Assembly: GCA_963920705.1 (NCBI GenBank)
Contig: OY987226.1
Coordinates: forward strand, 18,199,600-18,263,599
DNA length: 64,000 nucleotides
Direction of reading: 5' to 3'
Source of the DNA: Odiellus spinosus
Taxonomy: Eukaryota; Arthropoda; Arachnida; Opiliones; Phalangiidae
The notes under the pieces were generated by a model that saw only the letters and a list, made by a program, of their open reading frames with translations, was not told the origin of the DNA and ran no database searches. The position numbers and the translations under genes are program-made. Below are positions 52,447 to 64,000 of this stretch, piece after piece. Position 1 is the stretch's first letter. Each line of letters begins with the position of its first letter.

Positions 52447-54744
52447 GCGTATCAAAAAACAATCTCCAATTTTTTCAATTTCTAAAGATTATAAATGAAA
52501 CCTTAATTTATTCATAAATCCCACGATTTTTTTATTTCTATCGTTAACAGTTCTAGCAAACCTTGTAGTGTTTACTATATTATTCATTGTTTATTGGTAA
52601 CGATAATATTTCGAGGGAAATTTTATAATTACTGGGAACTTTTCGTTAAATTAATTGGTAGTAATTAATCTGAATTACGACGGAAAATTTGGTTCCATTT
52701 TTATAAATGCAACTTTTCATATACATCATACACCTATGAAATCTAAAGACAAATTTGTTATATTTTATCTTACCTTTAACTTTCGTTTTTCATTCGAAAG
52801 GTAATATCTGGGGCCAAATTTCGGGTGTTTCGAAGTAGGGGGAAGGGATAGGGATGGGTTCTCGAATAACGAATGAAATCGTGCATCGTAACCGACGATT
52901 AGGTTGCGTTTTTGGATGACACCTAGCCGTGATGAATTGAGTTTTGGCCGCGAACTCAAGAATCACGAGATACCAACCCTCCAAAAAACTGTAGATACCT
53001 TTCTCCGTCCACCGTGATAAACCGAATACTAAGAAAGCCAGTCGGAAAATATTGGTTAACCTACAGATACCATTTCGCGTTTTATTCAGCTTGATTTAGT
53101 GTAAAAATTGTTTTTCTATCCATTGAGATAGACGTAAAGATGGTTATAGGCTATTTTCGGAGAGAAATTGAAAGCTTTTCTTCTCCATCTCCTTAACGTT
53201 TCTTTATTGGCTCGTTTTTCTTAGATGTTTAAAATATTACGGATACTCGGGCTGTTAGCGTCTGTGGGGCTAACAACTAATCGCCCCCCCCCCCTTCTCG
53301 TAATAAGAAATATATTATTTCAGAATTAAATTTCTCTCCCTGTCTGTATAGAAATATGAGGGGGCATAAAATTTCATTTTTTTTTAATCCCGCCTTATGT
53401 TTAAAATAAGTAGAAATATTAACGTGCATTCGAATTGGGGGGCTAATATTTTACCTCAAAAGGTCAAGGCGGTTTATTTTTTCTCAGTATTAGTATATGT
53501 ATATATATATATGTATATATTTAGTAATTCGAAACGTCTATTTTTTAATCGGAGTCGAGTTCGCATTTGAGATTTTAAAATGATAAATTTAAGTAAATTA
53601 GAATTTTGGTCTTAAAATTAATATTTTTTGTCTAAAAGAAATTGGGTTTGTTTTATTTTTGAACTAAAATATGTTGCCTTTAAAGTCAAAATTAACATTT
53701 GTTGCCATCAACTTGTAAACCTACACAATTTTACTTCGACATCCACATATATCGAAAATATCTTCGCATTCAGAAACAAAGATCTGTTATGATTTCAGCT
53801 GTTTGAAGTGACAGATATTATATCAAAAATCTTTATTATCAAATATCCAGGAGTCCTTATGATTTCAGATAGCTGAATTGATCTAGAAGTTACTTTCTCT
53901 TTTAAAACTCTTAGATAATCGTCAAAAAGTAAAAGTTTCAATAGTTCCGTAAACTGAAATTGCATTGGTTACAATTGAGCTTAAACTTCAAGACTAAAAA
54001 TATTGTTTTCAATCGCCTGAAATGTAGTGAAATATTTTAAATTTTTGCGAGGATTTTCTAAATATTAAAATTCAATAAGAAAAAAATCGTGTTCTTAGGG
54101 CAGGGTCACCAATAATTAATAAACGAAGCAGTGTCATCGCGTAACCCAAGTGTTGTAGAAGGTACACTTATAAAAATAAGTTTCTTCAACCTATCTATAG
54201 TGCGAATTGGACTCGCGTGATAATGCGGCCTCTTCTAGATTTGGGGATGAGTGCGATTCTTGGGGAGCGAAAAAATGGTTTTTGGAAATTCTATAAGATT
54301 GTCTGGATGAAAAACGTAGATCAGAACTGGTCATATGCGTGCCTGGATTGGTACTAAGGGTTCCCCCAAATTAAGGCAGTTGTTATATCTCGGCTGCACC
54401 GGTAATTTGACGTAACCATCATTCTAATTGAGCGGACGGCAACCCAAGATGCGGATTCGTTTTCTGTTTTCGGGTGGAAGACCCAGAAAAAATATAAAAA
54501 ATAAAATAGGATGTCTGATTAAAGACTACAGATAAAATAATGAGAAATCGTGCAAACGTAAAGGAAGAAAAATGAAAGAAATTTTTTATTTCTGCCCGAA
54601 ATAAATTATTTGAAATGCATCCCAGCTCTCACTTTTTTGAGGATAGGGGGAATGGCTGTTATAGGTTTTGAACCTATTTTTCAAAACTATCCAAAGGTTT
54701 CGTCCAAAATATCTGTCCAAATTTTGGTTAAATATTTACATTTA
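52447..54744. other. Gene-free host DNA
   Basis: No gene is supported; a C-run lies at about 53284-53293. Confidence 0.45.
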
Positions 54745-54965
54745 CATTTATTTTTTCAAAATAATATAAACTACACTCTCTAAAGATATATTTCAAAATA
54801 ATATAAAATACTTTCTCTAAAGATATATTTCAAAATAATATAAAATACATTCTCTAAAGATATATTTCAAAATAATATAAAATACATTCTCTAATGATAT
54901 ATTTCAAAATAATATAAAATACATTCTCTAATGATATATTTCAAAATAATATGACGTATTTTCCA
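54745..54965. repeat. 37-bp tandem repeat, ~6 copies
   Basis: Units contain CAAAATAATATAAAATACAT and TCTCTAAAGATATATTT, with small variants, and grade into the next array. Confidence 0.85.
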
Positions 54966-55025
54966 AAGCTATTTTTAAAAATAATATAAAATAATCTATT
55001 ACAAAAAAAGTTTATTATATATACA

Positions 55026-55445
55026 CTATCCAAAGATATTTCTCAAAAACTAATATTACAAATATACTATCCAAAGATATTTCTCAAAAACTAATATTAC
55101 AAATATACTATCCAAAGATATTTCTCAAAAACTAATATTACAAATACACTATCCAAAGATATTTCTCAAAACCTAATATTACAAATATACTATCCAAAGA
55201 TATTTCCCAAAAACTATTATTACAAATATACTATCCAAAGATATTTCTCAAAAACTAATATTACAAATATACTATCCAAAGATATTTCTCAAAAACTAAT
55301 ATTACAAATACACAATCCAAAGTTATTTCTCAAAAACTAATATTACAAATATACTATCCAACGATATTACTCAAAAACTAATATTACAAATATACTATCC
55401 AAAGATATTTCTCAAAAACTAATATTACAAATACACTATCCAAAT
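55026..55445. repeat. 41-bp tandem repeat, ~10 copies
   Basis: Units contain CTCAAAAACTAATATTACAA and ACTATCCAAAGATATTT. The word order resembles the 37-bp array next to it, so both probably descend from one ancestral unit. Confidence 0.9.
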
Positions 55446-57049
55446 AAATACCTCGGTATCCGAATGTGATTAACAAATAAAATTGCAACAAATAATTAAT
55501 AAAAATGACGTACAAATAATATCCAATTTTGTAAAAGTTTGTTTCAAGTATAAAATTTCCAAATATTATTTGCGCTGAATATAATATAGCTGGATTGAAC
55601 CGCGAGTAAAGGTGCGTGAGTTTATTTAAACTCCACGCACTGTCTGTTGCGTTATAATTGACGTATTTAAAACATATTATTCATTTTAATTAGAAACGGA
55701 AATCGAAATATCGATACCCTGTAATTACAGCTTTTTTTTACCAAAAATAAGATAATAGATGTTTAAAGAGAGAATGCAGTTGCCAACATCCATGATTTTC
55801 CATCTTGACCTTCGTACATTCCTTATCGTTTAAATAGCCCTAATCGTCGCGTAAGGAAAAGCTTGAAAAACAAATAGTAAGCTAGAAATAAATTATTTTG
55901 AAAGTAGGCTTAACGAGGATCCAAGAATAGTTTCTTATATCTCGTCGAAAAGTGCTCTTTATTTCGAGAAAAATGTTTCCATAGGCTTGAGAGGCAGCCG
56001 CTTTCGCTTGTTGAGGGCGAGTATAAAATTAACCTCCCTATGATACTCGTTAAGCCTACTTTGCGCGTAAATGAAGCACCTTATTTCCTACTTAATATTT
56101 GTTTGTTCTTTTAACTAGCGGATTAGGCCCTTCTTAAACGATAAGAAATCTACGATACGATATAAAATAGTCGTTGTAGGGTTGCATTCTACCTTAAAAA
56201 GTATAGACACGCTATCTGACTCGTATCGGGCAGCTTGTCAATTTGATCTCTGGCCAAGTTGGATATTAAAAAAAATCCACAAGGCTATTTTTAACTAGCA
56301 TGACTTCTGTTTCTTTTCATTACAATGTGCTCCGAATGACGAAAGATAACGGCTTACCCAATGAGACAAAGTCGTTTAATTTTGTCAAAAATTGTCCACA
56401 TTGATAGAATTGTTGGAATTTTCCAAATATACCAAATAAAAACACTAATTCAACAAAAATGGACGAAAGTGGAAAATGCCTTCTTTTGTTGAATTCAGAT
56501 TTTTTTCATTTGGATTATGTGACGCTCCAAGATCCATTCTACCTTTACTCTTTACTAGGGACAATCTTTAACCTTTACCAAGGACAAAAACGCCAACCGA
56601 TAGATCTAGGTCATAATTAATTCCACTACAACTTCTACTTCTACTACACTTAACTATAAAGAAACAAGGACACCGCTTACCAAAGAACTATATTTAATTA
56701 ACACAACGCAACTCTACTAGAATTAACATAAAATTATAGTACTATTTTACATCAGTACTAAATATGCAACAGCTTTCCAATTTCGGCCATTTTCAACCAA
56801 AATATAATATTTTCCCGAGGGGTCCGACACTTTTGAATTCGCTGTATACCTGAGTTCCCTAAGTTTAGCTTTGACAGTGCATTGAGTTCGAACTCTTATG
56901 AACTCCGAGTTTAGCTTTGATAGTGCAAAGAGTTCAAAAATATTGTACACCTGAGTTCGCGAGTGCCTGCCCCATCGTATTTTCCTTATTGGATAAGCCG
57001 ATTTATTTCGTTAATTCTATGGGAATATATTGAAATGAAAAATTAAACC
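55446..57049. other. Gene-free host DNA with MITE-D relics
   Basis: No gene is supported. Stretches near 56350-56480 (GGCTTACCCAATGAG) and 56990-57050 (GGATAAGCCGATTTATTT) belong to the MITE-D family. Confidence 0.45.
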
Positions 57050-57420
57050 CGTTTTTTGTGTACACCCGAGTTCGAATTTTGCTGAGTTTGCCAAAGTTCA
57101 CTTGAGTTCCTCGAATTCGTTCCAATTTGCTTTGAGTTCTCCCAAATTTCTAAGAGTTCTCACAGATTCGAAAGATTTCAGGCGAGTTATTCTGAATTCG
57201 AGAGAGTTCTCGCGAGTGGAGTTCGTGGGAGTTCTCGAGATTTCGGGAGAGTTCCCAAGAATTCGCCAGAGTTCTCCAAAAATTATGAAAGTTAATGAGA
57301 GTTCGCGTAAGTTCCAGAGAGTTCTCGTAAATTTCCAAGAATTCTCGAGAGTTCGCGTAGTTCTGACGAATTCGTGCGAGTTCATTTCCACTTGTACACC
57401 AAGTTCCTTAAGTGTCAGCC
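57050..57420. repeat. Degenerate GAGTTC repeat
   Basis: Some two dozen GAGTTC or GAATTC words are spaced 10-18 bp apart, often as GAGAGTTCTCGCGAG. Long open frames on both strands (114 and 123 codons) are caused by it and not called. Confidence 0.7.
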
Positions 57421-58036
57421 CCCTAGGTAAAACAGGCGTCATATAATAATCAAAGACAGCATCGCGCATTTTTTTTTCAATTTCTAAAGATTAAATTCGC
57501 GAACTTGGTCGGAGATTAATTTAGCAAGCCCCTATTCAGATTGCATGTCTGTCTAGTTTAAAAAATACTTCGATGTCTAGTGGTACACCGTTTCTGATCA
57601 GACTACGTTATTACTCCTTGATTTAATAATTGGCATGCTTCTCGCTTCGGTATTGGCGGACGGCCTAGAGATTCAAGCATGGTGTGACGCTGTATGTAAT
57701 GGATGACCGTGCCAGATAATTAACCTAGCTATAGACGTCGAATGGGAGTGGCTGGGATTTTTGGTCGAACCATTCGTATATCGCTTCGCTCGGTTGAATT
57801 TAATTCGGCTTTCGAGACCATTAATACCCTCAGCAAGGTTTATAGCTAGCTACCCGGCGGGAAAGACTATCCTTGCGCATTATTTATATCATTTTCAAAT
57901 AGGAGGAGTCAATATAAAATACCGTCTAATATATATATATAGGTATACGCGAAGATACGATTTTTAATTTTTGATTATAGGTCGATAAATTCGGCTTGCG
58001 AAGTTAAAATTAAAACTGTAATTTAGTGTATTCGAT
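57421..58036. other. Gene-free host DNA
   Basis: No gene is supported. Confidence 0.4.
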
Positions 58037-58581
58037 GTAGAGCTTGGAATTGTATAATGAATAACTTCGCATATCCATTTTCAGATATTTTAATCTCGGA
58101 TAAATTGTTTCTTAATATAAAAGCTTAAATTATATAAACAGACACGTGTCAAATGGATACGAATTATCCGGGGATTAAATTTTAAGTTTGATTAATAAAC
58201 AAATTACGCGTTTATTCAAACGGATAATGGGAAAATAAAAATATCACGTTTCTCGAAATCCGTGTAGAATGAAATATAATAATTATATTTTAATCTAAAT
58301 TGATAGGAACCAACTAAATTACTACATTCTAGCTTCTAGATCTTAATTTGGGTTGAAATCCGCGAAGAAACTCGAGTTTCAAATTTTCTTATCGGCGAAT
58401 GAATAACTCGTATAACGTATCAATTTCCTATAACAATGAGTACAAATAAAATGTTTGCCTTTTCATTCAGATACGTTAACTCAAATAAGAAATTGAAATT
58501 TTTTCGTGAACGGATAAAATCTGATTGACGTTCACAATGGTCTTATTCAGTTAAAAAGGTTATATGAATTCCGAGCTCTAC
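58037..58581. mobile_element. MITE-E copy 2 (545 bp)
   Basis: It starts GTAGAGCTTGGAATTG and ends GAATTCCGAGCTCTAC, with full-length similarity to 36740-37287. No protein is encoded. Confidence 0.8.
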
Positions 58582-60469
58582 TTCGTTGTGCGATCACTGC
58601 CGAATATAATATTGCGTTTGTTGTATGTTGATTGAGAGAATTATGCTAATTTATTTAACATAATATTATTTGCTTCTTTACATTCCGAGTTTTAAATTCT
58701 ATCTGAATTTAAATAATCTCGCTTTTTCTCATTTCACAGATTAAAATCGCGTTTTACTTAAAAACCGTTATCTCTTTTTACGCAACATTGATTTTGTTAT
58801 TTTGAATTTCAAATAAATGTATAATATAATTTTGCTAGGAGGATATTATACATATCAGCTCTTTTTGGTGCTTTGGTAAGCCATCTGATGATATAAATGC
58901 CACGTGTTAAATTTAAATTCACGGAGCCGTACGAGTTACTTATCCAATACATTTATAAAACGGGTGGTCGAGTTGTTCCGTATTTTAATCTGATTTAGTT
59001 AAGGCGCTTTTGAATTCAATTAGATTTTATTTAAATTTTATACCTGAATTAGATTGTAGGAGAGCATTTTCCCAACGTTTATCTTCGGATAAACCAAACA
59101 CCCATTTATTATTTTACTAATATTAAAGTTGCTTTTTATTTGGTAACATTAATTCTAAAATAAAATCAAAACTAGTTTTAATTTTAATGGATGATAGTTT
59201 TATCCGAAAATATATTTTATTGAATTTTAGAAATGAAAGTGGCCGGTCTTTGGGAGAGGCCAAAAATTCGAAATTTGAAATTTGAGAATGACATGGGTTG
59301 AAATTCACTCTCCATCTCATTGCGAATAGATCCACGCTGTAGATGGAGAGGGAAAAGCAAGAATGGGAGGGAATTGGTAAGAAGAAAAAAAATTAATAGG
59401 ATAGATTGGCAATAGCCCCCCGAAAATATTACGCTTTTTAATTTATAAAGATGACGTGTTTGTGAATATTTGAAATAAGAGAGATATTAAATGCGTATAT
59501 AAGTTGAATAAAGATATCACAGGGGGAATAAGAAATAAGATGTAAAACCGGGACTTGGAAAAATCACCTCTTTGTAGCCTTTACTCCTTATTCATCTTTG
59601 TACCATGGACAGATTTTGATCCAAAGTTTACTGAAGTTACATTAGGAGTAGGATAAGTTCAAATACAAACCTCTTGATGGAAAATCATCAGGTTTTAGGC
59701 TTCCAGTACATTCGTGTTTTCACCTGGAAAATGTAGTTATTTAAGAGCGTGCTTCTCGCCGCCGTAGTCCTCGACAAATATAAACTTCGTCCCATCCGTA
59801 ATTTACATTTAGTTGAAAAGTTTGTCGACTTATCTTGTTAAGGCGATAGAAAAGGGTGGTAAATTGTTGTCAGTGTTGCATTTTAGGAATGGGTCCGAGA
59901 CGCGGAGAAGCTACAATTAGAAAATAATTGAGAATTAAACGCCTTAGGGGCCAAATAAGAAATTTTGGGAAACGCTGATGCGTCGCGCGGGTTTTTAGTT
60001 ATAATTCAGCTGCGTGTATATGTATATCTAGGAGCACGCCGTAAGAAATCCAATCTCTCGAAACATTAGCGCCGGAACGAAAATCATTCATTTGAAACTA
60101 CATCCCCCCCTTTCCCCATACATTTACATTTTAATATATTATTGAGATATTATTTCGGCCCCTCTCTATACGCTTTTATATTGAATAGAGCCAATGAACG
60201 CCGTGAAATAATTTACAATCCAAAAAATAATGGAGCTTCGTGTTCTTCGAGTTTAATTTATACTCAAGGTTGAAACTTTTTCTTTTTTTTTTTCTTTAAT
60301 TTTTATCAAGTGATAATAACACCTTAGAGTGTAGCGATAATTGAAAAATTACGAAATAAAATTAAATCAGTCGTAATTGCCTCTGTTTGGCGTATTTATA
60401 GATTTTTGGAAAACCTGATTAGAATGTCTAATTAACTCTTGGATACCCAATGCTTCACAAGTTTGTCCC
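58582..60469. other. Gene-free host DNA
   Basis: No gene is supported. Confidence 0.45.
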
Positions 60470-61440
60470 AGACCTAGAAAGAAAATTGCAAAGTCAGGGA
60501 ATTTTACGAAATTATCCTAAAAATATTAGGTATTAAAAAATGGAGTTTTAAAAAGTCTGGGAAACTTAAGAAAATTTCGGAATTCTCTCTGAATTTTGTT
60601 AATGTCCAAGAAGTCTGGGAAACTTAAGATAATTTTGGATTTTTTTTTTTAAACTGTCCAAATTTTCAGAGAATTTTGAAATTGTGCAAAAGTCTTTAAA
60701 TTTCGAAACTCCAAAAGGTCAGGGAATTTTGAAATTTTCCAAATAGTCATCGAATTTTGAAATTTTCCAAATAGTCATCGAATTTTGAAATTTTCCAAAT
60801 AGTCATCGAATTTTGAAATTTTCCAAATAGTCATCGAATTTTGAAATTTTCCAAATAGTCATCGAATTTTGAAATTATCCAAATAGTCATCGAATTTTGA
60901 AATTATCCAAATAGTCATCGAATTTTGAAATTATCCAAATAGTCATCGAATTTTGAAATTATCCAAATAGTCATCGAATTTTGAAATTATCCAAATAGTC
61001 ATCGAATTTTGAAATTATCCAAATAGTCATCGAATTTTGAAATTATCCAAATAGTCATCGAATTTTGAAATTATCCAAATAGTCATCGAATTTTGAAATT
61101 ATCCAAATAGTCATCGAATTTTGAAATTTTCCAAATAGTCATCGAATTTTGAAATTATCCAAATAGTCATCGAATTTTGAAATTATCCAAATAGTCATCG
61201 AATTTTGAAATTATCCAAATAGTCATCGAATTTTGAAATTATCCAAATAGTCATCGAATTTTGAAATTATCCAAATAGTCATCGAATTTTGAAATTATCC
61301 AAATAGTCATCGAATTTTGAAATTATCCAAATAGTCATCGAATTTGAAAACTGTCCAAATAGTCATCGAATTTGAAAACTGTCCAAATGGTCAGGAAATT
61401 TTGATAATATCCAAATACTCATTGAATTTTGAAATTGTGT
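60470..61440. repeat. Minisatellite, 28-bp unit, ~23 copies
   Basis: From about 60720 to 61395 the unit (GAATTTTGAAATTATCC then AAATAGTCATC) repeats every 28 bp with two alternating variants. The borders carry the older AAAGGTCAGGGAATTTTG type shared with the MITE-F minisatellites, suggesting that the array expanded from such an element. Confidence 0.9.
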
Positions 61441-61624
61441 ACAAGTAAGGGAATCTAGTTTACGTCTATTAAACCGAGGGAGTCTTACAAATACTGTATA
61501 TTATTAATTAAGGGACTTTAGGGCTTTTAATTTTATTTAATCTTTCACTACAGTTTCATAATCATACATTATTATATTCTTATCTTTGCATTATCTTGTT
61601 GAATAAACGCGTCATTGTTTATTA

Positions 61625-61790
61625 ATCAAGCTTAAAATTTTATTTTCGGATAATTCGTATCCTTTTGATACACGTCTATACTTTTTAGTTTTACATTAAC
61701 AACAAATTATCTGTGATTAAAATATCTGAAAAAAGTCTAGTTATCATTGGACGTTATTCGTTATCTGATTCCGATCTCTATTTGAACCCA
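61625..61790 (-). mobile_element. MITE-E fragment
   Basis: The reverse complement of the first ~170 bp of MITE-E (words GATAATTCGTATCC, AAATTATCTG, TCCGATCTCTA). The rest is missing. It explains the end of a 182-codon minus-strand frame (61761-62309), which I do not call as a gene. Confidence 0.65.
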
Positions 61791-62489
61791 AATCAATAAA
61801 ACTGGCGTTAGTGTCCCTTTATTTTCGTATGACAAACGATTTTCTATAATATATTTTTTTCTTTGTTTTTGGGTACCGGTACTGGTAATTAGTAAATTTG
61901 TATCTCTTAGAGAAATTGGAAATGTAGGATTATAAACGCGAAGCGAAGAATAGGACGCGCAACCAATGAAAATAAAGAAAGAAAAAATAAAAAAAAAAAT
62001 AGAAAGGGGTTCTTTAAGTCCAGACGCGTCCTCTGAATATATGAAGCGAGATTTGACTATTAATTTTATTTTACCCTCATATCCCTTCCCGCACAAAAAA
62101 GAAAGATGCATCAAAATAAGTATTGTTGGTCCTATAGAGGTTTTTTTTTTTTTTTTAACTCGCCTGAATATGAACGTGATTAGGGTCTCAAAATACCAAC
62201 CCCCTCTCCAAATACATTTTTTGTGCAACTCTATGTTAAGTTGTTTTATTTCTAAAGGGTGAATGAAATCTAAGTAATATAAATACTCTCCAATAAAAGC
62301 CAGATGCACACTGATCTATTTTCGGGAGATTCAAGCTTCCGCGCGCATAAGTAAAACGATTCAAAATATATATACATATGTATAGAATAAATTACCGCTA
62401 CCATAAAAAAATATAATTGCAATTTTTGAAATTTTTAAAATTATCATTTACCGCAATGCGAAGAGGTTCATAATCTCCATGATTCTAGA

Positions 62490-62760
62490 GTTGCTTTTAT
62501 ACTAGGCCTTGGAATTGATTTAAACCGTTTTAAAACGTTTCGCTAGAGTCGTCTGGACAGGAAACCGTCTATTCACGAATCGATTTGATTCCATTTCTCG
62601 AAACTGCTTCGGGAACCAGTTTCATACCGATTAGGTTTCAACAACCGATAGATGAAGCTACAATAAATCGATTTATAAAGATCGTGTGAGAACACATGAC
62701 GCTTAAAATGATTTCTGGCGGTTTGAATATCGGTTTGATTTTACCGTTTCAAATTTTTTT
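62490..62760. mobile_element. MITE-A copy
   Basis: Left end GCTTTTATACTAGGCCTTGG, the full family interior, and loss of the right terminus after TTTTACCGTTTCAAA. Its uninterrupted middle shows where 46792-47111 inserted in the sister copy. Confidence 0.65.
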
Positions 62761-62814
62761 ACTGGTGAATTATGCTTTATTTAAACGATAAGGGATTTAT
62801 TATAAAATCACTAG

Positions 62815-62996
62815 AGTTACGTTCACACTTGACACTTTGGAACCGTTTTCAAACCGTTTCGAATCATCAAATCGATTTTTAAGATTTTATAAATGTCTCT
62901 TGATCGAAGATCTTCACGGGTGACCCCAAAATTTAATAATTTGACATTTCCAAAACGGTTAAAAACTATTACAAAGTCTGTAGTGTGAACGCAGCT
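62815..62996. mobile_element. MITE-B copy (182 bp)
   Basis: AGTTACGTTCACACTTGACA and TGTAGTGTGAACGCAGCT are terminal inverted repeats; the subterminal AAACCGTTTT words are inverted as well. Confidence 0.7.
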
Positions 62997-63848
62997 TTGT
63001 TGTTAGGTTGCAATCTCCCTTTAAGCAGTGAACCAATTAGAATAATTCAATTCAAATTTTCAAAAATTGTTTAACTTTTTCTTTATATTCGATGATAAAA
63101 AATCAAAATTCCAATTTAAAGTAATTCTAAGTAGACAAAGGGTCTTAGTGTCGAGACTACTAAATTAGTATTATTTGATAAAAACTAAATCAATCTACTT
63201 AAAGTAGAAATTGTTTCAAGGGAAATCAAGCTTAATTCCTATCATATTAGGCTTAAAAGAGACGATCGTGGAATTATAACTAGATATTTTCCCCTAGATG
63301 GCCCACCCATAATTTTTTTAAGGCACATCACTACCGTAAAAAAATACGGACAACTCCCTATAAACTTAAGTATACCAAATCCCTCGCTTAGATGGTATTG
63401 AAAATATAGTAGAGAATAGGTTTTTCTTGGTAGAAATTCATTCATTTTAAGAGTGTTAAACTGGATTCTTTTTACTAGAAAAAAATGTTTTTTATTTATG
63501 AAGGCATATTTAGTTATTAATGATAATAATACGGTACATTATTGAAAGTATATTTTTTATACTTTTCTGGGAGTTGCCTATTCGCTAAGCCTTGGCCCTT
63601 AATACATGTTTTTTTTATTCTACGATATTTTTTCTTGGTAAAATATACGGTTAATTTTGTTAATATAGTTTTGGGTTAAATATTAATCCGTGTTACAGGT
63701 CATGACCTCTAATCACCCTTATGTAATTATCGGGTAATTGAATTTTTAATACTATACTTGGAGTTACAATCTTGGGAGTTGCAACTCGCATTTCGATGTT
63801 GTATAAATTTTCGTGCAAATTTTAGTGCAAGTAGCGAAATCTGTAGCT
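62997..63848. other. Gene-free host DNA
   Basis: No gene is supported. Confidence 0.4.
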
Positions 63849-64000
63849 GCGGTCACACTAGCATTTTTTAATCGATTTGAAACCGTTAAATCAAACCGAT
63901 ATTCATATCGCTTTAAAAGAATCCATCGGTTCTTGAAACCAAATCGGTACGAAACTGTTTCCCAAGCAGTTTCGAGAAATCGAGTCAAATCGATTCGAGA
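63849..64000 (-). mobile_element. MITE-A copy, cut by window end
   Basis: The right terminus in reverse (GTAGCTGCGGTCACACTAGC) is followed by the family interior up to the last base. The remainder lies outside the window. Confidence 0.7.

Noticed and set aside
57098..57469. 123- and 114-codon frames on opposite strands
   Set aside because: They come from the GAGTTC repeat, which lacks stops on both strands.
61761..62309. 182-codon minus-strand frame
   Set aside because: Part of it is MITE-E and another part is homopolymer A/T; no family resemblance and the hydrophobic stretch is low complexity.

Overview
This window is AT-rich nuclear DNA of an animal, probably an invertebrate. Two conserved animal genes, spliceosomal introns with GT...AG ends, a dense load of small inverted-repeat transposons and several minisatellites all point that way. 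The species cannot be named from the sequence. Two host genes are secure. Around 28.5-31.8 kb, REC114 (meiotic double-strand-break factor, minus strand, one exon) lies head-to-head with TMEM33 (ER membrane protein, plus strand, seven coding exons), with 514 bp between the start codons.

The outstanding object is an 11,773-bp near-perfect palindrome at 6718-18490. Its two arms (6718-12578 and 12617-18490) meet at a 38-nt asymmetric spacer. It is flanked by an exact 6-bp direct duplication (AATATA, 6712-6717 and 18491-18496) and begins 5'-AG and ends CT-3'. A 6-bp duplication with AG/CT ends is the published hallmark of Maverick/Polinton integration, yet no polymerase, integrase, protease, ATPase or capsid gene is visible.

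Each arm instead carries, reading from the outer end to the centre: terminal GGCACCTCC-type subrepeats, a tRNA-like pol III promoter next to a homopolymer run, three promoter-proximal repeats, and a TATA/Inr/DPE core promoter. These are followed by gene 1, a spliced protein with two PC4-like ssDNA-binding repeats and a CxxC...HPSQ..HxC motif, whose ATG is assembled across an intron. Next come gene 2, a two-finger C2H2 protein with a heptad-repeat tail, and gene 3, an acidic CxxC/CxxC protein. Beyond them lie another TATA promoter with an AP-1-type upstream motif, a 36-bp tandem repeat, a small possible ORF, an AT microsatellite and degenerate repeats up to the centre. The arms differ by at least a 10-bp microsatellite change and a 3-bp indel. 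My preferred reading (inference) is a snapback-type inverted duplication of one end of a protein-primed, Maverick/adintovirus-like element that integrated as a unit. A sequencing or assembly fold-back has to be excluded first.

The rest of the window is gene-poor. It holds several MITE families: one with CAAG...CTTG ends and 7-bp target duplications (30401-30678, 35391-35686, part at 33568), a second CAAG-ended element nested in another MITE (46792-47111 inside 46594-47202), a hAT-type element (34921-35089), and a ~550-bp element with GTAGAGCT ends (36740-37287, 58037-58581). It also holds tandem arrays with 22-, 28-, 37-, 41- and 43-bp units and two exon-like fragments of unknown genes. Most short open frames outside the genes named above show no domain, splice or family support and are left out.
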